This document shows, piece after piece, positions 1 to 5,797 of a DNA stretch of 5,800 nt. The position numbers and the translations under genes were made by a program. Numbering within the stretch: the first letter of the stretch is position 1; every line of letters begins with the position of its first letter. The notes beneath the pieces were generated by a model that searched no databases, was not told the DNA's origin, and worked only from the letters and a program-made list of their open reading frames with translations. Location: NCBI GenBank assembly GCA_002359185.1, contig DEML01000030.1, positions 312,658 through 318,457 of the forward strand, read 5' to 3'. This DNA is from Planctomycetaceae bacterium UBA2671 (lineage in GTDB: Bacteria > Planctomycetota > Planctomycetia > Planctomycetales > Planctomycetaceae).

Positions 1-13
1 TGGACGAAGTCCA
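1..13. repeat. Short perfect hairpin at the left edge
   Basis: TGGAC and GTCCA flank a GAA loop, giving a 5-bp stem that may continue beyond the window edge. There is no T-run next to it, so it does not look like an intrinsic terminator. It may be part of a dispersed repeat whose rest lies outside the window. Confidence 0.3.
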
Positions 14-74
14 CAAGAGGCTTGCCGTTTGATGATGAGATTATATGAACGCGGGTCACAAGTAACACACTAGC

Positions 75-96
75 CACTGGCCTCTCGACACTGGCC
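75..96 (+). repeat. 22-nt dispersed repeat, copy A (CACTGGCC family)
   Basis: CACTGGCC occurs twice here, separated by TCTCGA. The whole 22-nt unit recurs as its reverse complement at 5395-5416 with a single mismatch (21 of 22). Neither copy is in a gene. The internal repetition suggests a fragment of a short simple-repeat family of the CCACTRGCCACT kind. Confidence 0.6.
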
Positions 97-105
97 CCTT
101 CAACC

Positions 106-121
106 CGTTTCACGTGAAACG
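106..121. promoter_or_regulatory. parS: parS-like centromere site 1 (ParB binding palindrome)
   Basis: CGTTTCACGTGAAACG is a perfect 16-bp palindrome. Its inner 14 bases are identical to the inner part of the widely conserved bacterial chromosomal parS consensus TGTTTCACGTGAAACA (Spo0J/ParB family). Only the outermost pair differs (C:G instead of T:A). It lies in the gap 1 base past the hisF stop codon. A second copy is at 4763-4778. ParB nucleates on such sites to organise and segregate the origin region. No parA or parB gene is in the window, so the role rests on the site alone. Confidence 0.85.
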
Positions 122-122
122 A

Positions 123-899
123 CTATTTCACAACTTGCCTCACAACAACACCATGCTCAGCCAGATACGATTTTGCTTCATCAATCGTGTATTCACCATA
201 ATGAAAAATGCTGGCTGCCAGAGCCGCATCAGCTTTGCCTTCGGTCAATGCTACCCGCATATGCTCAGGAGATCCACAACCGCCACTAGCCACAACCGGG
301 ATATTAACTGCTTCAGAAACAGCTGAGGTGATTTCAATATCGAACCCATCCTTGGTTCCGTCGGCATCCATCGAAGTCAGTACAATCTCTCCTGCTCCAA
401 GTTTTTCAACCTGCTTCGCCCAGGCAACCGCTTCCAGTCCCGTCGGCTTGCGACCGCCATTGATATGCACATCCCAGAATTCCTGGCCATCTTTTTGAAT
501 TCGTTTCGGATCAATATTCACAACGATACACTGACTTCCAAACCGCAAAGCAGCCTCGCGAATAAAATCGGGATCGTTGACTGCAGCCGAATTGATCGAA
601 ACTTTATCGCAACCCGAGTTGAGCAAAGTCCGAATATCGTCCAACGTACGAATGCCACCACCAACCGTCAACGGCATGAAAATGACTTCCGAGGTCCGCT
701 TAACCACATCGAGAATAATCTCCCGCTGTTCATGACTGGCGGTAATATCCAAAAAAACGAGCTCATCAGCTCCCTCAGCTTCATAGCGAGAAGCGATTTC
801 AACGGGGTCACCAGCATCCTGAAGGTTGAGAAAATTCACACCTTTCACAACGCGACCGGCATGGACATCAAGACACGGGATAATTCGTTTTGCAAGCAT
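123..899 (-). CDS. hisF: Imidazole glycerol phosphate synthase cyclase subunit HisF
   Basis: HisF is the cyclase half of the cytoplasmic HisF-HisH enzyme. It combines PRFAR with ammonia delivered by HisH, giving imidazole glycerol phosphate and AICAR in histidine biosynthesis. The 258-residue product is full length for this (beta/alpha)8 barrel. The two catalytic aspartates are in place: Asp11 in IIPCLDV and Asp130 in VVNIDPKR. The phosphate-binding segments are clear: TVGGGIRT (about 78-85), TSMDADGTKDG (175-185) and VVASGGCGS (202-210). The ATG start is fixed by the conserved MLAKRIIPCLDV beginning; no good Shine-Dalgarno sequence precedes it. Neither hisH nor any other his gene is in the window, so it looks detached from a compact his operon. 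It stops 1 base before parS site 1, with no clear intrinsic terminator beyond. Confidence 0.98.
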   Translation of the reverse strand: MLAKRIIPCLDVHAGRVVKGVNFLNLQDAGDPVEIASRYEAEGADELVFLDITASHEQREIILDVVKRTSEVIFMPLTVGGGIRTLDDIRTLLNSGCDKVSINSAAVNDPDFIREAALRFGSQCIVVNIDPKRIQKDGQEFWDVHINGGRKPTGLEAVAWAKQVEKLGAGEIVLTSMDADGTKDGFDIEITSAVSEAVNIPVVASGGCGSPEHMRVALTEGKADAALAASIFHYGEYTIDEAKSYLAEHGVVVRQVVK

Positions 900-951
900 T
901 TTATAGGTGAGGGATTAGAGGTGAGTGGTGGGAGTGTCTGAATATTGGAGC

Positions 952-1167
952 CTACACTAATTTCAACTCAATTGCTTCGGCTAATGCCTCTTTGAGATTT
1001 TTGATAAGTTCTTCGCGAGTAAGGCTCTGACAATTCACGCCTGAGACTTCCTCGATCCATCCAATCCACCAGTTACCGTCCTTTCGGATGACAACAGTGT
1101 AATCATTTAAATTTGACATTTTATACGTCATAAGAATTCTATCATAATGCTGCTCTTCAAGCGACAT
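952..1167 (-). CDS. Small HicB-like (antitoxin-type) protein, no HicA partner
   Basis: The 71-residue product matches the small solo HicB-like/antitoxin fold. Residues about 22-68 carry a YTVVIRKDGNWWIGWIEEVSG strand-strand pattern, then NCQSLTREELIKNLKEALAEAIEL, the usual helix after the partial ribonuclease-H-like sheet. In TA pairs such proteins neutralise a HicA RNase. No HicA-like ORF is found on either side (46 bp upstream, 52 bp downstream), so it may be a solitary regulator or remnant. The start is uncertain: Met1 (1167), Met13 (1131) and Met17 (1119) are all possible. None has a clear Shine-Dalgarno sequence, and the conserved part starts only after Met17. A TATGAT element at about 1144-1149 (minus strand) would favour a shorter form. 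Family assignment is from pattern recognition. Confidence 0.75.
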   Translation of the reverse strand: MSLEEQHYDRILMTYKMSNLNDYTVVIRKDGNWWIGWIEEVSGVNCQSLTREELIKNLKEALAEAIELKLV

Positions 1168-1213
1168 TAACCGCGGAGTACAATTTACCTCGAGCAGTCA
1201 ACAAAAGATTAAA

Positions 1214-1669
1214 TTAGAGAACCACCAAAGCGAAGATAAAAAAGACTGCCATGACGACAATCGTAATCAGCAAAACGACTAAAAATGTACCAAGTTGTAC
1301 TAAGCAGGCACGGAGAAATGAAAGCTCGAACTGGGCTCCTATCAATAGTGATTGAAGACAAAATATGATTGGAAATCCATACAATCCACTAAAATCAGGT
1401 TCTCCTCGCTCTGGTAAGCTCCCGTAAAACGCCAGGCGAAATAAGATATGATGAACATTAGAGATTATGGCCATCAAAAAAATGACCCAATAGGCATGAC
1501 CAAAACCAACATCCAGACTTGCGAACCACTTGAGTGATGCTCGAAGAATTACAGCCGCGATAGGAATTCCAATAAGGAATGCCACTGCCAGTACAAATAA
1601 TATAATACCGAACAATGAGGCTGGAGTGAGGGGCTTTGCCTGAGCGAAAAGCAGCATACAGTCATTCAT
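1214..1669 (-). CDS. Four-helix integral membrane protein, function unknown
   Basis: I do not recognise a family. From the ATG at 1669 the product has 151 residues and four likely membrane segments at about 18-43, 59-80, 97-115 and 122-151. The last is very hydrophobic and runs to the C-terminus. Short polar loops include SLPERGEPDFSG (84-95), and His73-His74 fall inside helix 2. An in-frame TTG at 1690 would add seven residues, but the ATG is preceded by a weak AGAGAA and is preferred. The gene follows the zinc-ribbon protein by 33 bp (12 bp if the TTG is used) with no promoter or terminator between, so the two are probably cotranscribed and may work together at the membrane. The role is unknown. 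Confidence 0.7.
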   Translation of the reverse strand: MNDCMLLFAQAKPLTPASLFGIILFVLAVAFLIGIPIAAVILRASLKWFASLDVGFGHAYWVIFLMAIISNVHHILFRLAFYGSLPERGEPDFSGLYGFPIIFCLQSLLIGAQFELSFLRACLVQLGTFLVVLLITIVVMAVFFIFALVVL

Positions 1670-1702
1670 TTTTGGTTCTCTGTTTACCAATTGCGAGCAG
1701 CA

Positions 1703-2077
1703 TCACGCACCTAGATTGCGGCGGATCACATAGATGATTAACTCAAATAACATCACGCCCCCAATCACCAGGGAGGCGAGTTGAGAGGAGACAGGAGCAC
1801 CAAAATCCCTCGATTTTTTCGACTTCTTTTTTTTCGAACTGGATTTCCCGCGGGAGCGTCGAGCAGGAGGGAAGTCATCGGAGATCGGAGCATAGTCCTT
1901 GTGATTATCGATAGAGTTCAGTGCGTCGGCGAATTCATCCTCTTCATTTTTGCGTCGACGAGGCCGAGGAACCTTCAAAATTGTATCGCATCCGGGGCAT
2001 TGAATTTGCTTTCCAGCAGCCGAATCTTTCGCCTTAAGAGGTCGAAAACAATGCTTACATTGCATGCGAATTGACAT
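1703..2077 (-). CDS. Zinc-ribbon protein with basic linker and C-terminal membrane anchor
   Basis: The 124-residue product has three parts. Residues 1-36 form a zinc-ribbon-like module, with Cys7-x2-Cys10 and Cys27-x2-Cys30 as the likely metal ligands. Residues 37-92 are a charged, probably disordered linker that starts with PRPRRRK and ends in a Lys/Ser/Arg-rich stretch (73-90). Residues about 98-118 are one hydrophobic segment followed by RRN, which suggests a tail anchor with the ribbon in the cytoplasm. MSIRMQCKHC...G...IQCPGC resembles many planctomycete ribbon proteins. The ATG start is supported by GAGAGG 5 bases upstream and by the promoter at 2118-2146. It is first in a likely two-gene operon with the downstream membrane protein. 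Binding to nucleic acid or a partner protein is possible but not shown. Confidence 0.8.
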   Translation of the reverse strand: MSIRMQCKHCFRPLKAKDSAAGKQIQCPGCDTILKVPRPRRRKNEEDEFADALNSIDNHKDYAPISDDFPPARRSRGKSSSKKKKSKKSRDFGAPVSSQLASLVIGGVMLFELIIYVIRRNLGA

Positions 2078-2117
2078 GAGAACCTCTCAAATTGACATTG
2101 ATTTATGCAACGCGAGA

Positions 2118-2146
2118 AAGGTATCGTTTGTATACAGTTCCGTCAA
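2118..2146 (-). promoter_or_regulatory. Sigma70-type promoter of the ribbon/membrane protein operon
   Basis: On the minus strand TTGACG (2141-2146) and TACCTT (2118-2123) are separated by exactly 17 bases. The -10 lies about 40 bases before the ATG at 2077. The imperfect palindrome TTCGTGTACGAA (2148-2159) sits just upstream of the -35 and could be an operator, but that is speculative. Confidence 0.6.
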
Positions 2147-2210
2147 GTTCGTACACGAATTACAAATTGAAAATCGAGTTGATGAACTCTGTATATGTGA
2201 TTCGTGGCGC

Positions 2211-2248
2211 AAAAAACAAAGCAGCACTAAAACGAATTAGTGCTGCTT
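2211..2248 (-). terminator. Intrinsic terminator of eno
   Basis: A perfect 12-bp stem (2219-2230 with 2237-2248, core GCAGCACTAA) closes a 6-base loop. On the minus strand it is followed by TTTGTTTTTT. It begins 34 bases after the eno stop codon, a textbook position for a rho-independent terminator. Confidence 0.9.
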
Positions 2249-2282
2249 GAGGTGTCAATTGATACTTTAATGTGAATATCTA

Positions 2283-3554
<1,272 letters not shown>

Positions 3555-3583
3555 GATTGTGACCTCTTTATGATTTTGTTGAA

Positions 3584-3609
3584 TGTTGAGGGTTTATTGT
3601 TGAGGGTTT
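3584..3609. repeat. Tandem repeat in the eno leader
   Basis: TGTTGAGGGTTT occurs at 3584-3595 and again at 3598-3609, a 14-base period. On the eno-coding strand this reads AAACCCTCAACA twice, with a further partial TTCAACA towards the gene. It lies 30-55 bases upstream of the eno ATG, just before the ribosome binding site, so it would be in the 5' untranslated region or at the promoter. It could be a regulator site or simple slippage. Confidence 0.5.
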
Positions 3610-3752
3610 TAGAATTGCCGAAGCCAGTAATACCTGACCTGCAATGCACCCCTATTTCGTACGCGAATCGATTGCGTTTTACCACGCTTTGCCCGAAACA
3701 TCCACGCAATGTGAGCGGAAATCGGGAAATCCAGCTGATTCCAACGTATGTC

Positions 3753-3986
3753 TTAATGTTGATTATTGTCGGAGTTTGTTGCGAAATATCGAACAATCAG
3801 CCAGGTTCCAACGGCGATCACCCCCAGAGCCGGGGCGATGTGCATCGGTTCTGTCAGGTAATGCCAAATGGCCGATTGCGTCTCCGGCTGACCGTGACCA
3901 GGGTGTGCCCAGGCGGTTTGCGGCACCATTCCGATCAGAAAAGTGAATGTCAGCAGGTTCAGGATTTGAGTGATTTTGTTTCGCAT
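3753..3986 (-). CDS. Small exported or membrane-anchored protein with HPGHG motif, unknown function
   Basis: From the ATG at 3986 the product has 77 residues. Residues 1-27 look like a Sec signal peptide: a basic start MRNK, a hydrophobic core LLTFTFLIGM, and a likely signal peptidase I site after AWA. The mature part starts HPGHGQPE and continues with WHYLTEPMH. A second hydrophobic segment (about 50-67) follows, then a short polar tail. His28, His31, His42 and His49 are clustered outside the helix and could bind a metal, but this is inference. HPGHG after a signal peptide also occurs in HupE/UreJ-type membrane proteins, although this one is far shorter. A TTG two codons upstream (3992) is an alternative start. 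No clear Shine-Dalgarno sequence is seen. It lies between nadD and eno without obvious coupling to either. Confidence 0.65.
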   Translation of the reverse strand: MRNKITQILNLLTFTFLIGMVPQTAWAHPGHGQPETQSAIWHYLTEPMHIAPALGVIAVGTWLIVRYFATNSDNNQH

Positions 3987-4036
3987 AATCAATTCAGGAG
4001 CGGTTTAAAGAGTTATTTGATCGAGAAATCAGACTA

Positions 4037-4118
4037 GGTGGCTGGGGTCGAACGACAGTGAGCCCCCAGAATACTCGACGAATCTGGGGGCTTCGCTTCG
4101 CTACGACCCCAGCCACCC
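4037..4118. repeat. Large inverted-repeat element between nadD and the small HPGHG gene
   Basis: A 14-bp perfect outer stem (4037-4050 with 4104-4117, GGTGGCTGGGGTCG) encloses a second 10-bp perfect stem (4061-4070 with 4083-4092, AGCCCCCAGA). The element amounts to two inverted copies of one half-unit of about 35 bp. A third half-unit stands alone at 5540-5575. There is no T-run on either strand, so it is not a classic intrinsic terminator, although it could block or stabilise transcript ends of nadD. It resembles a REP- or MITE-like dispersed repeat. Confidence 0.8.
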
Positions 4119-4125
4119 TTGTTCA

Positions 4126-4737
4126 TTATTCCTCAGAAATCTGATACAACTTCTGCTCTGTAATATACCGCTCAACCGGTCTGGGTGTAAGGAAACGGAC
4201 GGAGAGATTTTTGGAAGCTCGATCCCGCAGCATGCTGGCAGAGATTTCAATGCCCGGCATTTGAATAATCTGCACCGATTTTCTCACGGAATCCGGCAGT
4301 TGCAGGCACATCTCATCAATCTCGGCTTCGCTCATTTGCCCTCGATTGACCGCCGAGATGGTAGCCAATTCGGCGATTTTCTCGGGGTCGCGCCAGGTGG
4401 GAAAGTCATTCAGAGAGTCGGCTCCGATCAGAAAAAAGAGCTCATCCTCCGGAAATTCTGCTCGGAGTTCGGTCAGCGTATCGACTGAATAGCAGACTTC
4501 CTCCTTCTTAATTTCGCGGGGATCGACCACAAATTCGGGGATTCCAGCCGTCGCAAAGTCGAGCATATATTGCCGTTGCTTTGCGGATGTCGTCTTTTCG
4601 TTCGTCTTATGCGGCGAACAAAACGTGGGCAGAAAGCGGATTTGATCCAGCTGACATTCGACCAGACAGGTCTCCGCCAGAATCAAATGCCCCAGATGTA
4701 CGGGATCAAACGTCCCACCAAAGATACCAATTCGCAT
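4126..4737 (-). CDS. nadD: Nicotinate-nucleotide adenylyltransferase NadD
   Basis: NadD transfers AMP from ATP to nicotinate mononucleotide, giving deamido-NAD, the step before NAD synthetase. It acts in the cytoplasm. The 203-residue product is the usual length and has the nucleotidyltransferase fold signatures: GGTFDPVHLGH at 7-17 (the HxGH site), the substrate loop P37..SPHK44, YSVDTL at 83-88, GADSL at 105-109 followed by W115, and the C-terminal ISASMLRDR at 165-173, which matches the ISxSxxR ATP-binding motif. The tail VRFLTPRPVERYITEQKLY is typical. The ATG start has GAGG 5 bases upstream and sits directly before the conserved first strand. The promoter region holds a parS-like palindrome. 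Downstream lies the inverted-repeat element 4037-4118 rather than a T-tailed terminator. Its usual partners in other bacteria (rsfS, proA, obg) are not here. Confidence 0.97.
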   Translation of the reverse strand: MRIGIFGGTFDPVHLGHLILAETCLVECQLDQIRFLPTFCSPHKTNEKTTSAKQRQYMLDFATAGIPEFVVDPREIKKEEVCYSVDTLTELRAEFPEDELFFLIGADSLNDFPTWRDPEKIAELATISAVNRGQMSEAEIDEMCLQLPDSVRKSVQIIQMPGIEISASMLRDRASKNLSVRFLTPRPVERYITEQKLYQISEE

Positions 4738-4757
4738 CGCAACCTCGCTGGAAAATC

Positions 4758-4786
4758 ATAATTGTTTCACGTGAAACTGTGATCAA
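4758..4786 (-). promoter_or_regulatory. Candidate nadD promoter overlapping parS site 2
   Basis: On the minus strand TTGATC (4781-4786) and AATTAT (4758-4763) are 17 bases apart, 20-50 bases before the nadD start. An alternative -10, TATGAT at 4755-4760, is a better match but would need a 20-base spacer or a different -35. In either case the palindrome GTTTCACGTGAAAC lies between the core elements. Confidence 0.35.
4763..4778. promoter_or_regulatory. parS: parS-like centromere site 2 (ParB binding palindrome)
   Basis: TGTTTCACGTGAAACT matches the bacterial parS consensus TGTTTCACGTGAAACA at 15 of 16 bases. The 14-base core GTTTCACGTGAAAC is a perfect palindrome identical to the core of site 1 (107-120). 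It lies 25 bases upstream of the nadD ATG, between genes. Two exact cores within 5.8 kb make a chance match very unlikely, since one is expected per about 2.7 x 10^8 random bases. Confidence 0.88.
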
Positions 4787-4805
4787 TTTTCCGGGGAGGT
4801 CAAGG

Positions 4806-4939
4806 TAGTCGCTGGTTATTAGTGAATTGTTAATAGTAGTTTGGAAGGAAGTCTTTGTGAAATGACCGTGAAAATCAAATAAATCCGTCGGTGCATTTCG
4901 AGTGGAATTCCACAACTATTCACTATTAACTAGCGACTA
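4806..4939. repeat. Inverted-repeat element of TAGCGACTATTCACTA type
   Basis: The left arm (4806-4830) and the right arm (4915-4939) are 25 bases each and match as reverse complements at 22 of 25 positions. The right end also shows a direct repeat ACTATTCACTAT at 4915-4926 and 4936-4947. The 84 bases between the arms hold no convincing ORF. The structure resembles a small non-autonomous repeat or a decayed simple-repeat tract. No target-site duplication is obvious. Confidence 0.6.
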
Positions 4940-4947
4940 TTCACTAT

Positions 4948-5000
4948 AAAAAACAGCACGGCGAGTCCCCTCAATGCTCCCAGCATCTCTCGCCGTGCTG
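4948..5000 (-). terminator. Strong minus-strand intrinsic terminator with nested hairpin, no coding gene upstream
   Basis: CAGCACGGCGAG (4954-4965) and CTCGCCGTGCTG (4989-5000) form a perfect 12-bp stem, followed on the minus strand by TTTTTT (4948-4953). The 23-base loop holds its own hairpin: ATGCT and AGCAT around CCC at 4974-4986. No protein gene precedes it on this strand, and the tRNA further upstream has its own terminator. It may therefore end a small RNA, or act as a second backstop after the tRNA. Confidence 0.85.
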
Positions 5001-5050
5001 ATATCAAGCTCGAACTCGCGAGGAGCCGAGCGATGTTTTCGTGTTGAATA
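4948..5050 (-). ncRNA. Candidate small RNA of about 100 nt, unrecognised
   Basis: The call combines three signals on the minus strand. A promoter-like pair, TTGACT (5078-5083) and TATGTT (5056-5061) with a 16-base spacer, points to a start near 5050. A hairpin follows: GCTCG/CGAGC (5008-5012 with 5027-5031), extended by ATC/GAT across a two-base bulge. The strong terminator at 4948-5000 closes the unit. I do not see SRP RNA, 6S RNA, tmRNA or RNase P motifs. It could be a housekeeping-unrelated regulatory RNA, or merely a terminator in a decayed region. Confidence 0.35.
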
Positions 5051-5055
5051 CCTGA

Positions 5056-5083
5056 AACATAGGTCGGGAATCTACTGAGTCAA
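5056..5083 (-). promoter_or_regulatory. Candidate promoter for the small RNA
   Basis: TTGACT (5078-5083) and TATGTT (5056-5061) on the minus strand are 16 bases apart. The match to sigma70 consensus is fair, and its main support is the orphan terminator about 55 bases downstream. Confidence 0.35.
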
Positions 5084-5130
5084 ATGTTTCTGGCTGGAAA
5101 TTGAAAACCGATTTGGGTTGGGTGGCGCGT

Positions 5131-5171
5131 AAAAAAAGAGCGATCTCCCGATTCAGGAAACCGCTCTTTTT
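5131..5171 (-). terminator. Intrinsic terminator of the tRNA-Pro gene
   Basis: AAAAAGAGCG (5133-5142) pairs perfectly with CGCTCTTTTT (5162-5171) around a 19-base loop. On the minus strand the GC part of the stem is followed by seven T residues. It lies 26 bases after the tRNA 3' end. The A/T flanks could let it work in both directions. Confidence 0.85.
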
Positions 5172-5197
5172 ATGTTGATCCGTCTTCTTGACGGGAG

Positions 5198-5272
5198 TCG
5201 GGGTGACACGATTCGAACGTGCGACTTCCTGCTCCCAAAGCAGGCGCTCTAGCCAAGCTGAGCTACACCCCG
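5198..5272 (-). tRNA. tRNA-Pro (anticodon UGG)
   Basis: The minus strand folds into a complete cloverleaf. The acceptor stem CGGGGTG pairs with CACCCCG; the C1:G72 pair is typical of bacterial tRNA-Pro, with discriminator A73. The D arm has GCTC/GAGC with a GG in the loop. The anticodon stem CCTGC/GCAGG holds the loop TTTGGGA, which gives anticodon TGG at 34-36 and G37. The T arm GCACG/CGTGT holds TTCGAAT, with one G:U pair at 49:65. It decodes CCA and, by wobble, other CCN proline codons. The CCA end is not encoded, so it must be added after transcription. Its promoter is at 5285-5313 and its terminator at 5131-5171, so it is a single-gene unit. Confidence 0.97.
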
Positions 5273-5284
5273 AGGTGTTCGCGA

Positions 5285-5313
5285 ATTCTAGGCACTTCCC
5301 CCATGCGGGTCAA
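5285..5313 (-). promoter_or_regulatory. Sigma70-type promoter of tRNA-Pro, with A-rich upstream region
   Basis: On the minus strand TTGACC (5308-5313) and TAGAAT (5285-5290) are exactly 17 bases apart. The -10 lies 12 bases before the mature tRNA 5' end, so the leader is only a few bases. Upstream, GAAAAAATCCAAAAAGA (about 5331-5347) looks like an UP element, as expected for a strong stable-RNA promoter. Confidence 0.8.
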
Positions 5314-5394
5314 TCCGATCTCACGAGAATCTTTTTGGATTTTTTCAGTGCCTGTCTGTGAGACACGGGGCATGTTAATAAGTTCGCGGAAAAT

Positions 5395-5416
5395 GGCCAG
5401 TGTTGAGAGGCCAGTG
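5395..5416 (-). repeat. 22-nt dispersed repeat, copy B (CACTGGCC family)
   Basis: This is the reverse complement of 75-96 with one difference in 22 bases. GGCCAGTG occurs twice around TTGAGA. A shorter CCCAGTGGG follows at 5417-5425. Confidence 0.6.
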
Positions 5417-5447
5417 CCCAGTGGGTTCCTACGCGAATTCTGCCGGA

Positions 5448-5480
<33 letters not shown>

Positions 5481-5495
5481 AATTGCAGAAAATCG

Positions 5496-5520
5496 GTAGG
5501 ACAGGCTTCCAGCCTGTCTG
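5496..5520 (+). repeat. GTAGGRCAGGCT repeat, copy 1 (diverged)
   Basis: GTAGGACAGGCTTCCAGCCT is an internal palindrome (ACAGGCT-TCC-AGCCTGT) and is related to the units at 5602-5629 and 5720-5746. Its tail CCTGTCTGTGA is also found at 5351-5361. Confidence 0.6.
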
Positions 5521-5539
5521 TGAAACAGCTCACGCTTTT

Positions 5540-5575
5540 TCTGGGGGCTCCGCTTCGCTGTGACCCCAGCCACCC
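5540..5575 (+). repeat. Half-unit of the GGGGGCTTCGCTTCGCT element
   Basis: These 36 bases match the right half of the inverted-repeat element (4083-4118) at 33 of 36 positions, including CTGGGGGCT at one end and GACCCCAGCCACCC at the other. Here the unit stands alone without its inverted partner. Confidence 0.8.
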
Positions 5576-5601
5576 GGGAGGTTATTTCTCAATTAAGCCC
5601 T

Positions 5602-5629
5602 GTAGGGCAGGCTCCTGCCTGCCTTTCCT
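5602..5629 (+). repeat. GTAGGGCAGGCT repeat, copy 2 (left arm)
   Basis: GTAGGGCAGGCTCCTGCCTG followed by CCTTTCCT forms the left arm of an inverted pair with 5720-5746. Alone it is also a near-palindrome (GGCAGGCTCCTGCC). Confidence 0.75.
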
Positions 5630-5719
5630 GGATGTTGATTAAGATGGTTCTCCGTAATCTTCCCTCGTTTTTGAAAATATGATTGGTGGATGATTTTTGC
5701 CCTCCTGTCATCATGGTAG

Positions 5720-5746
5720 TAGGAAGGCAGACAGGAGCCTGCCCTA
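5720..5746 (-). repeat. GTAGGGCAGGCT repeat, copy 3 (right arm, inverted)
   Basis: This is the reverse complement of copy 2 with one substitution and one single-base indel. The two arms enclose about 90 bases without an ORF, so the pair could be the ends of a small non-autonomous element or two independent insertions. Confidence 0.75.
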
Positions 5747-5777
5747 CTTGGCTGACGCACAAGGATTGTGGGAATAT

Positions 5778-5797
5778 CCGAGTCATGACTGACTCGG
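5778..5797. repeat. Perfect hairpin CCGAGTCA/TGACTCGG at the right edge
   Basis: An 8-bp perfect stem with a TGAC loop. The window ends three bases later, so I cannot see whether a T-run follows and hence whether this is a terminator or another dispersed repeat. Confidence 0.5.

Noticed and set aside
465..941. Plus-strand open frame of 158 codons opposite hisF
   Set aside because: Antisense shadow of hisF, which is unambiguous.
5351..5374. TGCCTGTCTGTGAGACACGGGGCA hairpin considered as a terminator
   Set aside because: It has mismatches and no T-run on either strand at the proper side, so it is more likely another repeat fragment.
5513..5528. GTGAAACAG as a possible third parS half-site
   Set aside because: The opposite half does not match TGTTTCAC. 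The match is part of the dispersed CCTGTCTGTGAAAC repeat.
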